Source: Craspedostauros australis
Taxonomy: Eukaryota; Bacillariophyta; Bacillariophyceae; Mastogloiales; Achnanthaceae
Length of the DNA stretch: 64,000 nucleotides
Assembly: GCA_026770025.1 (NCBI GenBank)
Contig: JAMXDE010000040.1
Span: 310,001 to 374,000 of the forward strand
Reading direction: 5' to 3'
Made by a program: the position numbers and the translations under genes. The stretch's first letter is position 1. Each line of letters begins with the position of its first letter. The notes beneath the pieces were generated by a model, which worked only from the letters and a program-made list of their open reading frames with translations, was not told where the DNA came from and did no database searches. Shown in pieces: positions 9,795-18,663 of this stretch.

Positions 9795-10807
9795 CTTTCC
9801 GACGAAATTCCGTGGACAAACGAAGAACCAAAAGTGCGCAATCTTCCACGATGGGAAACGTGTGGTTGGTGAGGAAGAGGAGACGAAGCCCAATGACCAT
9901 CACAGACAAAGCCAAAGCAATGCGCATGGAGAGTATACCACACGTACGACTATAATACGATCTGCACCCACGATCATCGACCCTACCAACGAGCAACACT
10001 CCTGCCCCTGCGCTTGGCTGACCAGAGAACTTGAAGAATTGCAATCCACACCGTTGAAGAGAAGGATCTGCCGAATTGTTGTGGACAAGAGAACCAATCA
10101 AGGCAGCCCACAACAAAGGAGAAGAACGATCTCTCCAAGAGCAGAGACAGAGAGAGGGAGAGAGAGCAGCATCACCATAGTAGCATCATCGTTATCGTCC
10201 TCTCCACAAAACACGAGAAACGCCTCTGATTTCCACCGAAGAAGTCATCGTGGGTGGATTCGTCACATTGTGGATTCGCTCACCGCATTCGTTCGATCAC
10301 ATCCAACTTCCGAAGAACTGTATCGATCGGAGTGGTATCGTGGTTGACTCCCCCAAGACCATCACAGAGGGATGTGCCTACTCATGTTGCACAAACAATG
10401 GTATCACATGAAGAGGCACAACTGCACAGCGTGACCAAATCGGGCACCATTGAAGGTCGTATCGTGCGAGCGAGCGAGCTAGCTGGCCTGCTTCGGATCA
10501 TGATGTGGCTGTCCACGGTCGCACCATACTATACCATACGCCGTGGTGGAACTGCGCAAGTCCATGCAGGCGTGATCACTGACGACACGTTGTTTCGTGA
10601 TCAATGCACGGGATCATGGAATGGAGGACATCAAGCTCGAGCAGACGAACTCACAATCGCCATCCAAGCGCAACTGATTTGGGACCACATACTCTGCCTG
10701 CTCTACCTGCTCTACTCGTACGATTGTACCACCAACAGCAGCAATCAGCAACAGCAACAATCACTAGCAGCCGTGACAATAACAACAACAGCGACAACAA
10801 GAAAAGG
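9795..10807 (+). repeat. Duplicated 5' flank of LRR copy A
   Basis: Plus-strand copy of the block at 70-1207. The first ~350 bp (about 9810-10130) are almost identical to the reverse complement of 830-1160. The gene-proximal part matches both copy C and copy B. A frame open from before 10254 to 10811 and a 73-codon ORF ending at 9955 are shared in part with copy C. The last 100 bp are CAA/CAG-rich (Gln/Asn codons in one frame) and run into the LRR start. Probably promoter and 5' UTR. Confidence 0.75.
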
Positions 10808-12262
10808 ATGAACCACAACATGGATGTTGTCGCCAACACCAATACCAACAGCGATCATGATCCAGACTTCAAGACTTTCTGGAAACAACTCCATCGGAAA
10901 TGGTGGATCCCGAAGACTGTGTTCAATGTGCAGAGTCATCCAAGACAGCAGATTTACTGCTACAGTGTCACACCCAAGCGGATGGAACACTGGGACATGG
11001 CCATCGAAGCAGGATTCACCTTTGCTGACTTGAAATCGATGAAGCGGCGGCACAAGCACGTTGCTTTATCACCTCATGTTCTACTGAGCTATTTTTTTCG
11101 CAGGGGCTGCAGGCGGATGCGTATTGGATCCCTTTATCTGAACTTCGGCAGCGATGACCAATTCGGAGAGGAAGACAAGCAAGCCATTCGCTTCGTACTC
11201 CGATTGGCTGCTGAACATCCACCCAAGTCTTCATTCGACCAATTCATCCACTTGCCTCAACGCTTCGTGGAGATGAAGCAGCTCCACGATATCCCTCTTG
11301 TGACACATCGTGTGGATTTGTATTCATGTGATCTTGTTGATTGTGACAAGCTCATGTTCAACATCTCCCAAAATTCGAAGTGGGTTAAGTTTGATTCCTG
11401 TAAGCTCGCCAATGGGGGCGCTGATTTGTGGAGATGGCTGTCTCCAAACAATTGCAGTGTCACCGAAGTATCCTTTTTCCGCACCGGTGTCACTTGCAAT
11501 AGCTTGGCAAAGCTATTCCAGTCAAACAAGCGCATCAACAAGCTCAACATCAGTTTCGATCAGGCCAACCGCGCCCAACACATCCACTCACAAGAAATCG
11601 ACCAGATCATCCAACTCCTTTCCGATGCATCACACCTGAAGATGCTCAGTGTTTCCGGTGTTTGGGATGGATCATCGCGACAAGAGCAGATGACAAGGTT
11701 CGACACATTGATATCGCTCCTGGGAAACAAGACCTTGTCATCTCTGGCATGTGATGCCTTTGGTGCTCCCAGAATGTTTGAAGTTCCGCCTGAGACCCTC
11801 TCGGCACAAATGGAAGCACTTCAGCAAGCCTTGGAGCAGACTACCCAACTCACCTACCTCCACATTCGACCACGCCCGCCTGACGAACATGTCCATTCGT
11901 ACAATGCGCTTGTTGAACGTATCTTGCGGCGAAATCATCGCAACAAGGTGAGAGCAGTTCTGTGTTCCCTTCCGACATGGTCACGGCCACTGGCTCTGTT
12001 CGGAGAGATGCTGATGAGAACAAGCAAACATCGGAGTAGAATGGCTGAAATGGGTCTAATGGGTACAATGGATCCCATGAGCGAGACTTTCCATCTTCTG
12101 TTGCAGGGCAGTGAGACGTTGAAACAGACGTGGGATGACAATAGAGAGGATCGGCTCGTCCGAGTTGATGATGCTTCTGCTTGTTGTGTGAAAACGAAAG
12201 GCACATCGATGATTGATGCGATCCTGGATGGCCTTGGAGTACGCTGGTCGTCGAGTAATTAG
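10808..12262 (+). CDS. LRR-like (ribonuclease-inhibitor-like) protein, copy A
   Basis: The protein has 484 residues. The ATG at 10808 is chosen because all three family copies share the start MN(H/R)NMD; an in-frame ATG at 10604 is not conserved in copy B. Residues 1-120 form a family-specific head (Asn/Asp-rich, then FKTFWKQLHRKW and AIEAGFTFADLKSMKRR). From about 150 to 420 there are irregular repeats of the type L-x-x-L-x-(I/V)-S with predicted alternating strand and helix, for example VTEVSFFRTGVTCNSLAKL and HLKMLSVSGVW. This resembles LRR/RNI solenoids of stramenopile proteins, which usually bind other proteins. There is no signal peptide or membrane span. It is tail to tail with a flavin monooxygenase remnant. 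The function is unknown, and the LRR assignment rests on pattern only. Confidence 0.7.
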   Translation: MNHNMDVVANTNTNSDHDPDFKTFWKQLHRKWWIPKTVFNVQSHPRQQIYCYSVTPKRMEHWDMAIEAGFTFADLKSMKRRHKHVALSPHVLLSYFFRRGCRRMRIGSLYLNFGSDDQFGEEDKQAIRFVLRLAAEHPPKSSFDQFIHLPQRFVEMKQLHDIPLVTHRVDLYSCDLVDCDKLMFNISQNSKWVKFDSCKLANGGADLWRWLSPNNCSVTEVSFFRTGVTCNSLAKLFQSNKRINKLNISFDQANRAQHIHSQEIDQIIQLLSDASHLKMLSVSGVWDGSSRQEQMTRFDTLISLLGNKTLSSLACDAFGAPRMFEVPPETLSAQMEALQQALEQTTQLTYLHIRPRPPDEHVHSYNALVERILRRNHRNKVRAVLCSLPTWSRPLALFGEMLMRTSKHRSRMAEMGLMGTMDPMSETFHLLLQGSETLKQTWDDNREDRLVRVDDASACCVKTKGTSMIDAILDGLGVRWSSSN

Positions 12263-12358
12263 AACAACGCATGGAGACAGTATTGATACTCTGGTGCATG
12301 TGAGTGTATTGTTGTAGGTGTAGGATGGAACAAGGGAGATGGTTGGGTGATTGATCAG

Positions 12359-12394
<36 letters not shown>

Positions 12395-12556
12395 GAGGTG
12401 TTCGTCTGTGATTGTGATTGCGATTGTGTGTTGTGGTAGGTGAGAAGCATGGAATGTCTAGATCGTTCGAGTATGGCTGGTCCATCAACAACAAGCGAAA
12501 GCCGTCCACATAATCTACCTGCATCACAGCGCGATTTCGCACTCTTCCACACATTC
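12263..12556. repeat. Spacer with a (TTGA)n microsatellite
   Basis: Spacer between the stops of the LRR copy A gene and the flavin monooxygenase remnant. A pure TTGA/GATT tetranucleotide array of about nine units lies at about 12358-12394. The flanking ~120 bp before 12556 are conserved with the spacer in copy B (about 16970-17099); the array itself is not. Confidence 0.8.
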
Positions 12557-14140
12557 TCATATCCTCAGAACAGCAGCACCCAGAACGGTCTTCTTCGCAA
12601 AGCCCGTCTTGTCCATGATGAAGAAGAACACATCCCGGAACTTGGCCAACGGCCACAACGAGGACTCCAGGTATCCCAGCAGACCAACCTCGGCCGTGAT
12701 ATCCATGATGGTCGCGATGGTGGGCCATCACTTGTCCTTGTAATCTATCTGCAGGATGTCTTCGAGGCTGATCCCGCCATTGGCTTGTCCATTGTACTGC
12801 ATGGTGTACCGCTGAATGGCGTTGCCCAGACAATAAGCGTCTTCGATGGCCTGATTAGTGTCCTGTCCAAGAAACTGTGGTATGGCGTGCGCTGGTGCCT
12901 CCATTGCGGTTGCGGTTGCGGTTGCCGTTGGTGGCCACCATCGCCTTGGCCCGTCGCGCAAAGGGATTTTGGAAGTCGATCCCCAACTCGAAGAGACGAT
13001 CGGCATTGTCGATGAGTCGATCGATGATGGGCCTGATGGTGTCCATGGGGATCTTGGCATCTTCGATCTGCTGTCACATCTGTTGCTGGACGTGCTCGGT
13101 CTCGGATCATGCCTATCAAGGGACGCTCTCGTCATTCGTGCTGGCGGTAGGCTTGGAGAAGGGGGAAGGTGTTGCGGAAGATGATGAAGCAGCCTCTCAT
13201 GGTATCACGCTTGATGCCGCTACCATGGTTGATGTTGTCGTCGTTGCCGGTGAGGCAGTAGGCACAGTTGCCAAAGTATTGCTGCAGGATGGGATCTTGT
13301 TCCATTGTGTTCGTTTGGTCGCCGCTACTTCTGCTGCTACTACTCCCGCTGCTACTGTCGCTGTCCTCTTTGGCGACATCCTGAATGGCGTGCCGGATGC
13401 GGATGCCAGAGTACACAGCCACCGAATTGCGTTTGTTGCCTGCTGAAGACCGCACATTGCCATCACCACCGCCATGACCATTGCCACCACCAGCACCGTT
13501 GATGTACTGCTTGACGACGCTGTCGACGCCACTCCAGCCTTCCACCATATCGCACCAGCACGGCCCTTCCCTCGTTCCATCTTCAAACGCGAGATGGGTG
13601 GCATCTCACTCTGCCGTCTTTGACATTCCACGTCCAACACCTGCTTGCTGAGATGCACGGGCGTCACCTCTAGCTCCTCCATCAGCTTCTCCTGCAGCGC
13701 CTCCTACAAGGCTCACCGCATGATGGAGGATGGTCCGCCATGACCTCGCCATCCTCCTGGATCAGCGCCTTCGTCGTGGCGTCACTCCGCACCCATGATC
13801 ATCTGTCTGAGATTGAAGTACAGCAACTGGAGCTTCCCGTTGGATGAGATTCAGCTGGTGGTCTTGGATCGCACGGTTGTCAACGGTAGCGCGACATCGG
13901 CCACCGCGCGCTCTTTGCTGCACGCTACAGTGACGGATAGATTTGCTTCAGCACTGCCATGCCGCTGTTGAGCTGCACACCCGCACCTGCGACGACGTCC
14001 AATTCTGGTCTCGCATCGAAGCATTTCACGTCGAAGCATGTCACATCAATGTTGTGTGCATCGTTGCCGTTGTTGTTGTCGAAGGCATACGCCAAGGAGA
14101 GACCGGCGATGCCACCACCGATGACTGCGATCTTTCGTGT
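12557..14140 (-). pseudogene. Class A FAD-dependent monooxygenase, decayed copy A
   Basis: The minus strand encodes, in pieces of different frames, a PHBH/UbiH-fold flavoprotein. The FAD-binding start is KIAVIGGGIAGLSLAYAF (about 14085-14130). A middle part carries WSGVDSVVKQYI, SVAVYSGIRIR and YFGNCAYCLTG (about 13230-13530). The C-terminal region has GQDTNQAIEDAYCLGNAI (about 12810-12870) and ends in AAVLRI at a stop (12557-12559) shared with copy B. The first motif is intact. The second FAD motif, normally GDAAH, has become EAPAH, and at least three frame changes separate the pieces. Such enzymes hydroxylate or epoxidise small substrates using NAD(P)H and O2. Introns could explain some breaks, but the lost GDAAH argues for decay. 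Confidence 0.7.
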
Positions 14141-14689
14141 TGGTTGGTGGTTCCCATTCCCATTCCTGTTGCTTCTGCTGCTTCGCTTCTGTTTTTAGTG
14201 AGGATGATGGGGATGACAGGGATGACAAGGATGGTGATGACAGTGAGTTCGTTGCCACCAACATGCACGCAATGTAGATGGCACCAATCATCCTCTATTG
14301 ATGCATCAACCACGTCGTTGGTGTCCTTGATGCCAATGCTGCCGTTGCTGTGATTCTTCTGGTTGTGGCTGTCTCTGTGGTTGGGCGATCAATGAGCGAG
14401 GAACCAAGTCAACCAGCCGGCATCGTTCGAAGTCTCTCTAGAAATAGAGAGAGAGAGGGAGAGACGGAGCATTGGCATGCTCTGTGAATAGATACTTGAT
14501 GGCAACGGTGATCATCATGTGAGCGTTGCGGTTGTGACGATCTGTACATCAGTATTCTGCAGCGATGTCTGCAGAACCACCACCATGGCTGTCATCATCG
14601 CCACAGAGTTCGCAATGATTGGTGAGGCGAGATGAGTCCTGGATACGTTTGATGTCGATTGAAACACGAGTGGTGTCACCAACATCGTC
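14141..14689. other. Junction between the two LRR/monooxygenase cassettes
   Basis: The left part (to about 14350) matches the sequence beyond the monooxygenase start in copy B (17831-17980). It could encode the enzyme's N-terminus or its leader. At about 14437-14462 a CTCTCT / AGAGAG inverted repeat can form a hairpin. The rest (14465-14689) is not shared and no gene is recognised. Confidence 0.5.
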
Positions 14690-15298
14690 ATCGTCGTCAT
14701 CCTCGCAACAAAACGTGAGAAACGCCTCTCTGATGCCGACCGAAGAAGTCATCGTGGTGGATTTCTCACGTTGTGGATCTGCCCATCGCATTCGTTCCAA
14801 CACATCCAACTTCCGAAGAACTGTATCGATCGGAGTGGTATCGTGATTGACTCCCCCAAGACCATCACAGAGGAATGTGCCTACTCATCTTACACGATCT
14901 ATGGTATCACATGAAGAGGCGCAACTGTACAGCGTGGCCAAGTTGGGCACCATCGAAGGTCGTATCGTGCGAGCGAGCTAGCCAGCTTCGGATCATGATG
15001 TGGCTGTCCACGGTCATACCACACTACACCACACCACCCAAGCCCATACACCATACACCATACGCAGTGGTGGAACTGCGCAAGTCCATGCAGGCGTGTC
15101 CACCGACGACACGTTGCATCGTGATGAATGCACAGGATCATGAAATGGAGGACAGCAACCTTGAGCAGATGAGCTCACAATCGCCATCCAAGCGCAACTG
15201 ATTTAGGACCACATACTTTACCTGCTCTACCTACTCTACTCGTACGATTGCACCACCAACAGCAGCAATCAGCAACAATCAGCAACAACAAGAAAAGG
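14690..15298 (+). repeat. Duplicated 5' flank of LRR copy B (short version)
   Basis: Matches the gene-proximal ~600 bp of the flanks of copies A (about 10190-10807) and C (70-735). The distal ~400 bp found in A and C, including the conserved small ORF, are absent here. The duplication breakpoint or a later deletion therefore lies near 14690. Confidence 0.75.
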
Positions 15299-16606
15299 AT
15301 GAACCGCAACATGGATGCTGTCGGCAACACCAATACCAACAGCGATCATGATCCAGACTTCAAGACTTTCTGGAATCAACTCCATCGAAAAAAGCTGTCG
15401 CCGAAGACCGCGTTCAATGTGCAGAGTCATACAAGACAACAGATCGACTGCTACAGTGTCACACCCAAGCGGATGGAATACTGGGACATGGCCATCGAAG
15501 CAGGATTCACCTTTGCGGACTTGAAATCGATGAAGCGGCAGCACAAGCACGTTGCTTTATCACCTCATGTTCTACTGAAGGGTTCGCTTCCCTGGGGCTG
15601 CGGGTGGATGTATATTCGATCCCTGAAGCTGGAATTCGGCAGCGATAACCAATTCGGAGAGGAAGACAAGCAAGCGATTCGCTTCGTACTTCGATTGGCT
15701 GCCGAACATCCACTCAAATCTCCATTCGACGACGGCATCCAATTGACTCAATGCTTCGTGGAGATGAAGCAGCTCCACGATATCCCTCTTGTGACACATC
15801 GTGTGGATTTGGAGTCATGTGATCTTGTTGATTGTGACAAGCTCATGTTCAACATCTCCCAAAACTCAAAATGGGTTCAGTTTAGAACCTGCAAGCTCGC
15901 CAATGGGGGCGCTGATTTGTGGAGATGGCTGTCTCCAAACAATTGCAGTGTCACCGAAGTCTCCTTTTCATACACCCGTGTCACTTGCGAAAGCTTGGCA
16001 AAGCTATTCCAGTCAAACAAGCGCATCAACAAACTCTACACCACTTGCTATCGTTTCCACAGCCCCCAACACATCCACTCACAAGAAACCGACCAGATCA
16101 TCCAACTCCTTGCAGATGCATCACACCTGAAGAAGCTCAGTGTTTCCTGTATTTGGGTTGGGTTTTCGCGACAAGAGCAGATGACACGGTTCGATGCATT
16201 GATATCGCTCCTGGGAAACAAGAGCTTGTCATATCTCACATACCATGCCCATGGTGCTCCCAACATGTTTGAAGTTCCGCCCAAAACCTTCACGGCACAA
16301 ATGGAAGCACTTCAGCAAGCCTTGGAGCAGACTACCCAACTCACCTATCACTGCGTATCCCCACGCCCGCCTGACGAACATGCCCATTCGTACAATGCGC
16401 TTGTTGGACGTGTCTTGCGGCGAAATCATTGCAACAACGTGAGAGCAGTTCTGTGTTCCCTTCCGACATGGTCACGGCCACTGGCCCTGTTTGGGGAGAT
16501 GCTGATTGGAACAAACAAACGTTGGGTTACAATGGATCCGATGGGTGCCACGAACGAGATATTCAATCTTCTGCTGCAGGGCAGTGAGATGTTGAAGTGG
16601 ACATGA
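15299..16606 (+). CDS. LRR-like (ribonuclease-inhibitor-like) protein, copy B
   Basis: The protein has 435 residues. The ATG at 15299 matches the family start MNRNMDAV. It aligns with copy A over nearly its whole length, with only scattered substitutions and no internal break, including HWDMAIEAGFTFADLKSM-like and LVTHRVDLESCDLVDCDKL segments. It is about 50 residues shorter because the C-terminal tail after LLLQGSE is lost: the frame stops at 16606 where copy A continues. Differences cluster on what would be the variable face of the solenoid (for example INKLYTTCYRFHS against INKLNISFDQANR). No signal peptide or membrane helix. Function unknown. Copies A and B form a direct tandem pair. Confidence 0.7.
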   Translation: MNRNMDAVGNTNTNSDHDPDFKTFWNQLHRKKLSPKTAFNVQSHTRQQIDCYSVTPKRMEYWDMAIEAGFTFADLKSMKRQHKHVALSPHVLLKGSLPWGCGWMYIRSLKLEFGSDNQFGEEDKQAIRFVLRLAAEHPLKSPFDDGIQLTQCFVEMKQLHDIPLVTHRVDLESCDLVDCDKLMFNISQNSKWVQFRTCKLANGGADLWRWLSPNNCSVTEVSFSYTRVTCESLAKLFQSNKRINKLYTTCYRFHSPQHIHSQETDQIIQLLADASHLKKLSVSCIWVGFSRQEQMTRFDALISLLGNKSLSYLTYHAHGAPNMFEVPPKTFTAQMEALQQALEQTTQLTYHCVSPRPPDEHAHSYNALVGRVLRRNHCNNVRAVLCSLPTWSRPLALFGEMLIGTNKRWVTMDPMGATNEIFNLLLQGSEMLKWT

Positions 16607-17099
16607 GATGACAAGAGAGCGGTTCCGCTCGTCCAAGTTGAGAAGGATCTCACTACCCACAAGAACACTAGCAAAGACGAGATGTCGCCTGGAATAGATC
16701 AAAGCGCTTCTGCCAGAGCATCGGAAGTGATAGCGGACTGGCCGTATTCGCCAAAGCGACAAAGCTTCCACTCGACAGTTTGCAAAGAAAGGCGGAGTGC
16801 ACCGATGATTGAGATAGCAAGCGTACGTTCCATGTCACGCGTACAATAGGATACTGTGCAGCCTTACTCCGATTAATGATAATGCGTTGGTTGAGCATGG
16901 GCGTACTCAATGCATCTGTACTCATGCTCGTGGCACAGAGAATGTGAAATGGTTGGGTGATTGTGATTGCGTGCTGTGGTTGGTGAGCAGTATGGAATGT
17001 CTAGATCGTACGAGTATGGTTGGTCCATCACCAACAAGCGAAAGCCGGCCGCAAAACATAACTGCACCACACCGCGATTTCACATTGCTCCATACATTC
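16607..17099. other. Spacer after LRR copy B
   Basis: The first 300 bp continue past the premature family end and have no counterpart after copy A's stop. From about 16970 the sequence again matches the copy A spacer. No gene or RNA is recognised in it. Confidence 0.5.
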
Positions 17100-17830
17100 T
17101 CATATCCTCGGAGCCGCAGCATCCAGAAAGATCTTCTTCACAACGCTCGTCTTGTCCATGACGAAGAAGAACTCATCCCAGAACTTGGTCAATGGTCTCG
17201 ATGAGGTCTCCAAGTATCCCAGCAGACCAATCAGCCTTGGCTGTGGTGGTCGTGATGGTGGACCATCGCTTGTCCTTGTATTCTGTCTGCAGGATGTCTT
17301 GGAGGCTGTTCCCACCATTGGCTTGTCCATTGTACTGCATGGTGTACTGCTGAATGGCATTGACCAGAAAGAAGGCGTCTTGGATGGCCTGATTGGTGCC
17401 ATGTCCAAGGAACGATGGCATGGTGTGCGCTGCATCACCACCGACAGTCAGGATGGCGGCCTTGCCTGCGCCGGTGATTCCATTGCGGTTGTGATTTCCG
17501 CTGGTGGCCACCATCACCTTGGCCCGTCGCGCAAAGGGATTTTGGAAGTAGATCCCCAACTCGAAGAGACGATCAGCATTGTCGATGTGCCGATCGATGA
17601 TGGGCCTTGTGGTGTGTGTTGGGATCTTGGCATCATTGATCTGTTGTCGCATCTGTTGCTGGATGCGTTCGGCCTCGGATCATGCCTTCCAAGCGACGTT
17701 GTTGTCGTTGTTGTTGTTGGTGTGGATGTTGTCGGTATTGCTGTTGCTCTCGAAGGCATGCGCCAAGGAGAGACCGGCGATGCCACCATCGATGACTGCG
17801 ATCTTCCGTATTGGTTGGTGGTTCCATTCT
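17100..17830 (-). pseudogene. Class A FAD-dependent monooxygenase, decayed copy B
   Basis: The minus strand keeps the FAD-binding start KIAVIDGGIAGLSLAHAF (about 17755-17815), with the first Gly of GxGxxG changed to Asp. It also keeps an intact second FAD motif, GDAAHTMPSFLGHGTNQAI (about 17380-17440), followed by the same tail and stop as copy A (17100-17102). Between the two motifs only about 100 codons remain, where copy A has several hundred. The middle, including the substrate and NAD(P)H region, is therefore deleted, and the two ends lie in different frames. The copy is non-functional as an enzyme. Copies A and B have lost different parts, so decay happened after duplication. Confidence 0.75.
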
Positions 17831-18663
17831 CACTCTCACGCCCGCTCCCGTTGGTGCTGTTTCTACTGATGCTGATGCTTCTGCGTTGGAGTGAAGATGA
17901 TGGGGATGGCGATGACAGTGAGTTCGTTGCCACCATCATGCACGCGATGCAGATGGCGCCAATCATCCTCTTTTGATGTCTCCACACCACCACTCCTCAA
18001 AGTCGGCACCCCCACAGTCACGGTACGACTATTATGCACGAACGACAAGATCGACTCAACGGATTTTGACTGTTCCGTGATTCGAATGGAATTCCACTTG
18101 AGCAGGAAGCGAAAGATACCGAATTGGACAGAACACTGAAAGATACTGCTCAGGCCAAACAAAACACAGAAGAACGAGAACCCTTGACACCACAGATCTT
18201 GTCATCCAACACAACACGACATGCGAAGCAGCGACGCAACAGTTTCCCCTCTCCGACAGAGAAGGGAAGAACGACCAGGAATGTCGTCATCGTTAACAAC
18301 ACACCATCAAAGATACAGGCGCACCGATCATCCTTGGATGGACAAGAGACTCCCGCATCCGCATCCACATCCACAACCAAAGAAGGCAGAGAGGACGATC
18401 ACGTGTGCCCGCCAACAACGACGATAACGAAACAAACAGGATTGCTCTTGAGCCTGGGCAATCATCCAAGAGAAACCTCTGATCGGCGAAGACTCCTCCT
18501 CCACACATCACCGACGACGACAGCAACAGTAGCAATCGCCTTCATCGACAACCGCCCATCGCATAAGCTCTCCTCATAAGCACCATACCTCAACAGCCAT
18601 CATCAAATACAAAACAAAGCAACGCAACCAAAGCAACCAAAGCACATCGCCAACAGCACAACC
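17831..18663. other. End of cassette B and 5' flank of the DEP-reductase gene
   Basis: Up to about 17980 the sequence matches the end of cassette A. The remainder is the upstream region of the gene at 18664. The last ~150 bp are CA/AAC-rich, typical of the 5' leaders in this window. No TATA box or other element is obvious. Confidence 0.45.

Noticed and set aside
10604-10807. Upstream in-frame ATG extending LRR copy A by 68 residues
   Set aside because: The extension is Gln/Asn/Ser low complexity and is not kept in copy B, while all copies share the ATG at the MN(H/R)NMD start.
12358-12394. Regular short repeats as a possible CRISPR array
   Set aside because: It is a continuous tetranucleotide microsatellite with no spacers, in a eukaryotic setting.
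11850-12833. 327-codon minus-strand frame across the LRR copy A end and the TTGA array
   Set aside because: Its middle is the translated microsatellite (repeated SINQ), and it overlaps the LRR gene and the monooxygenase remnant in other frames.
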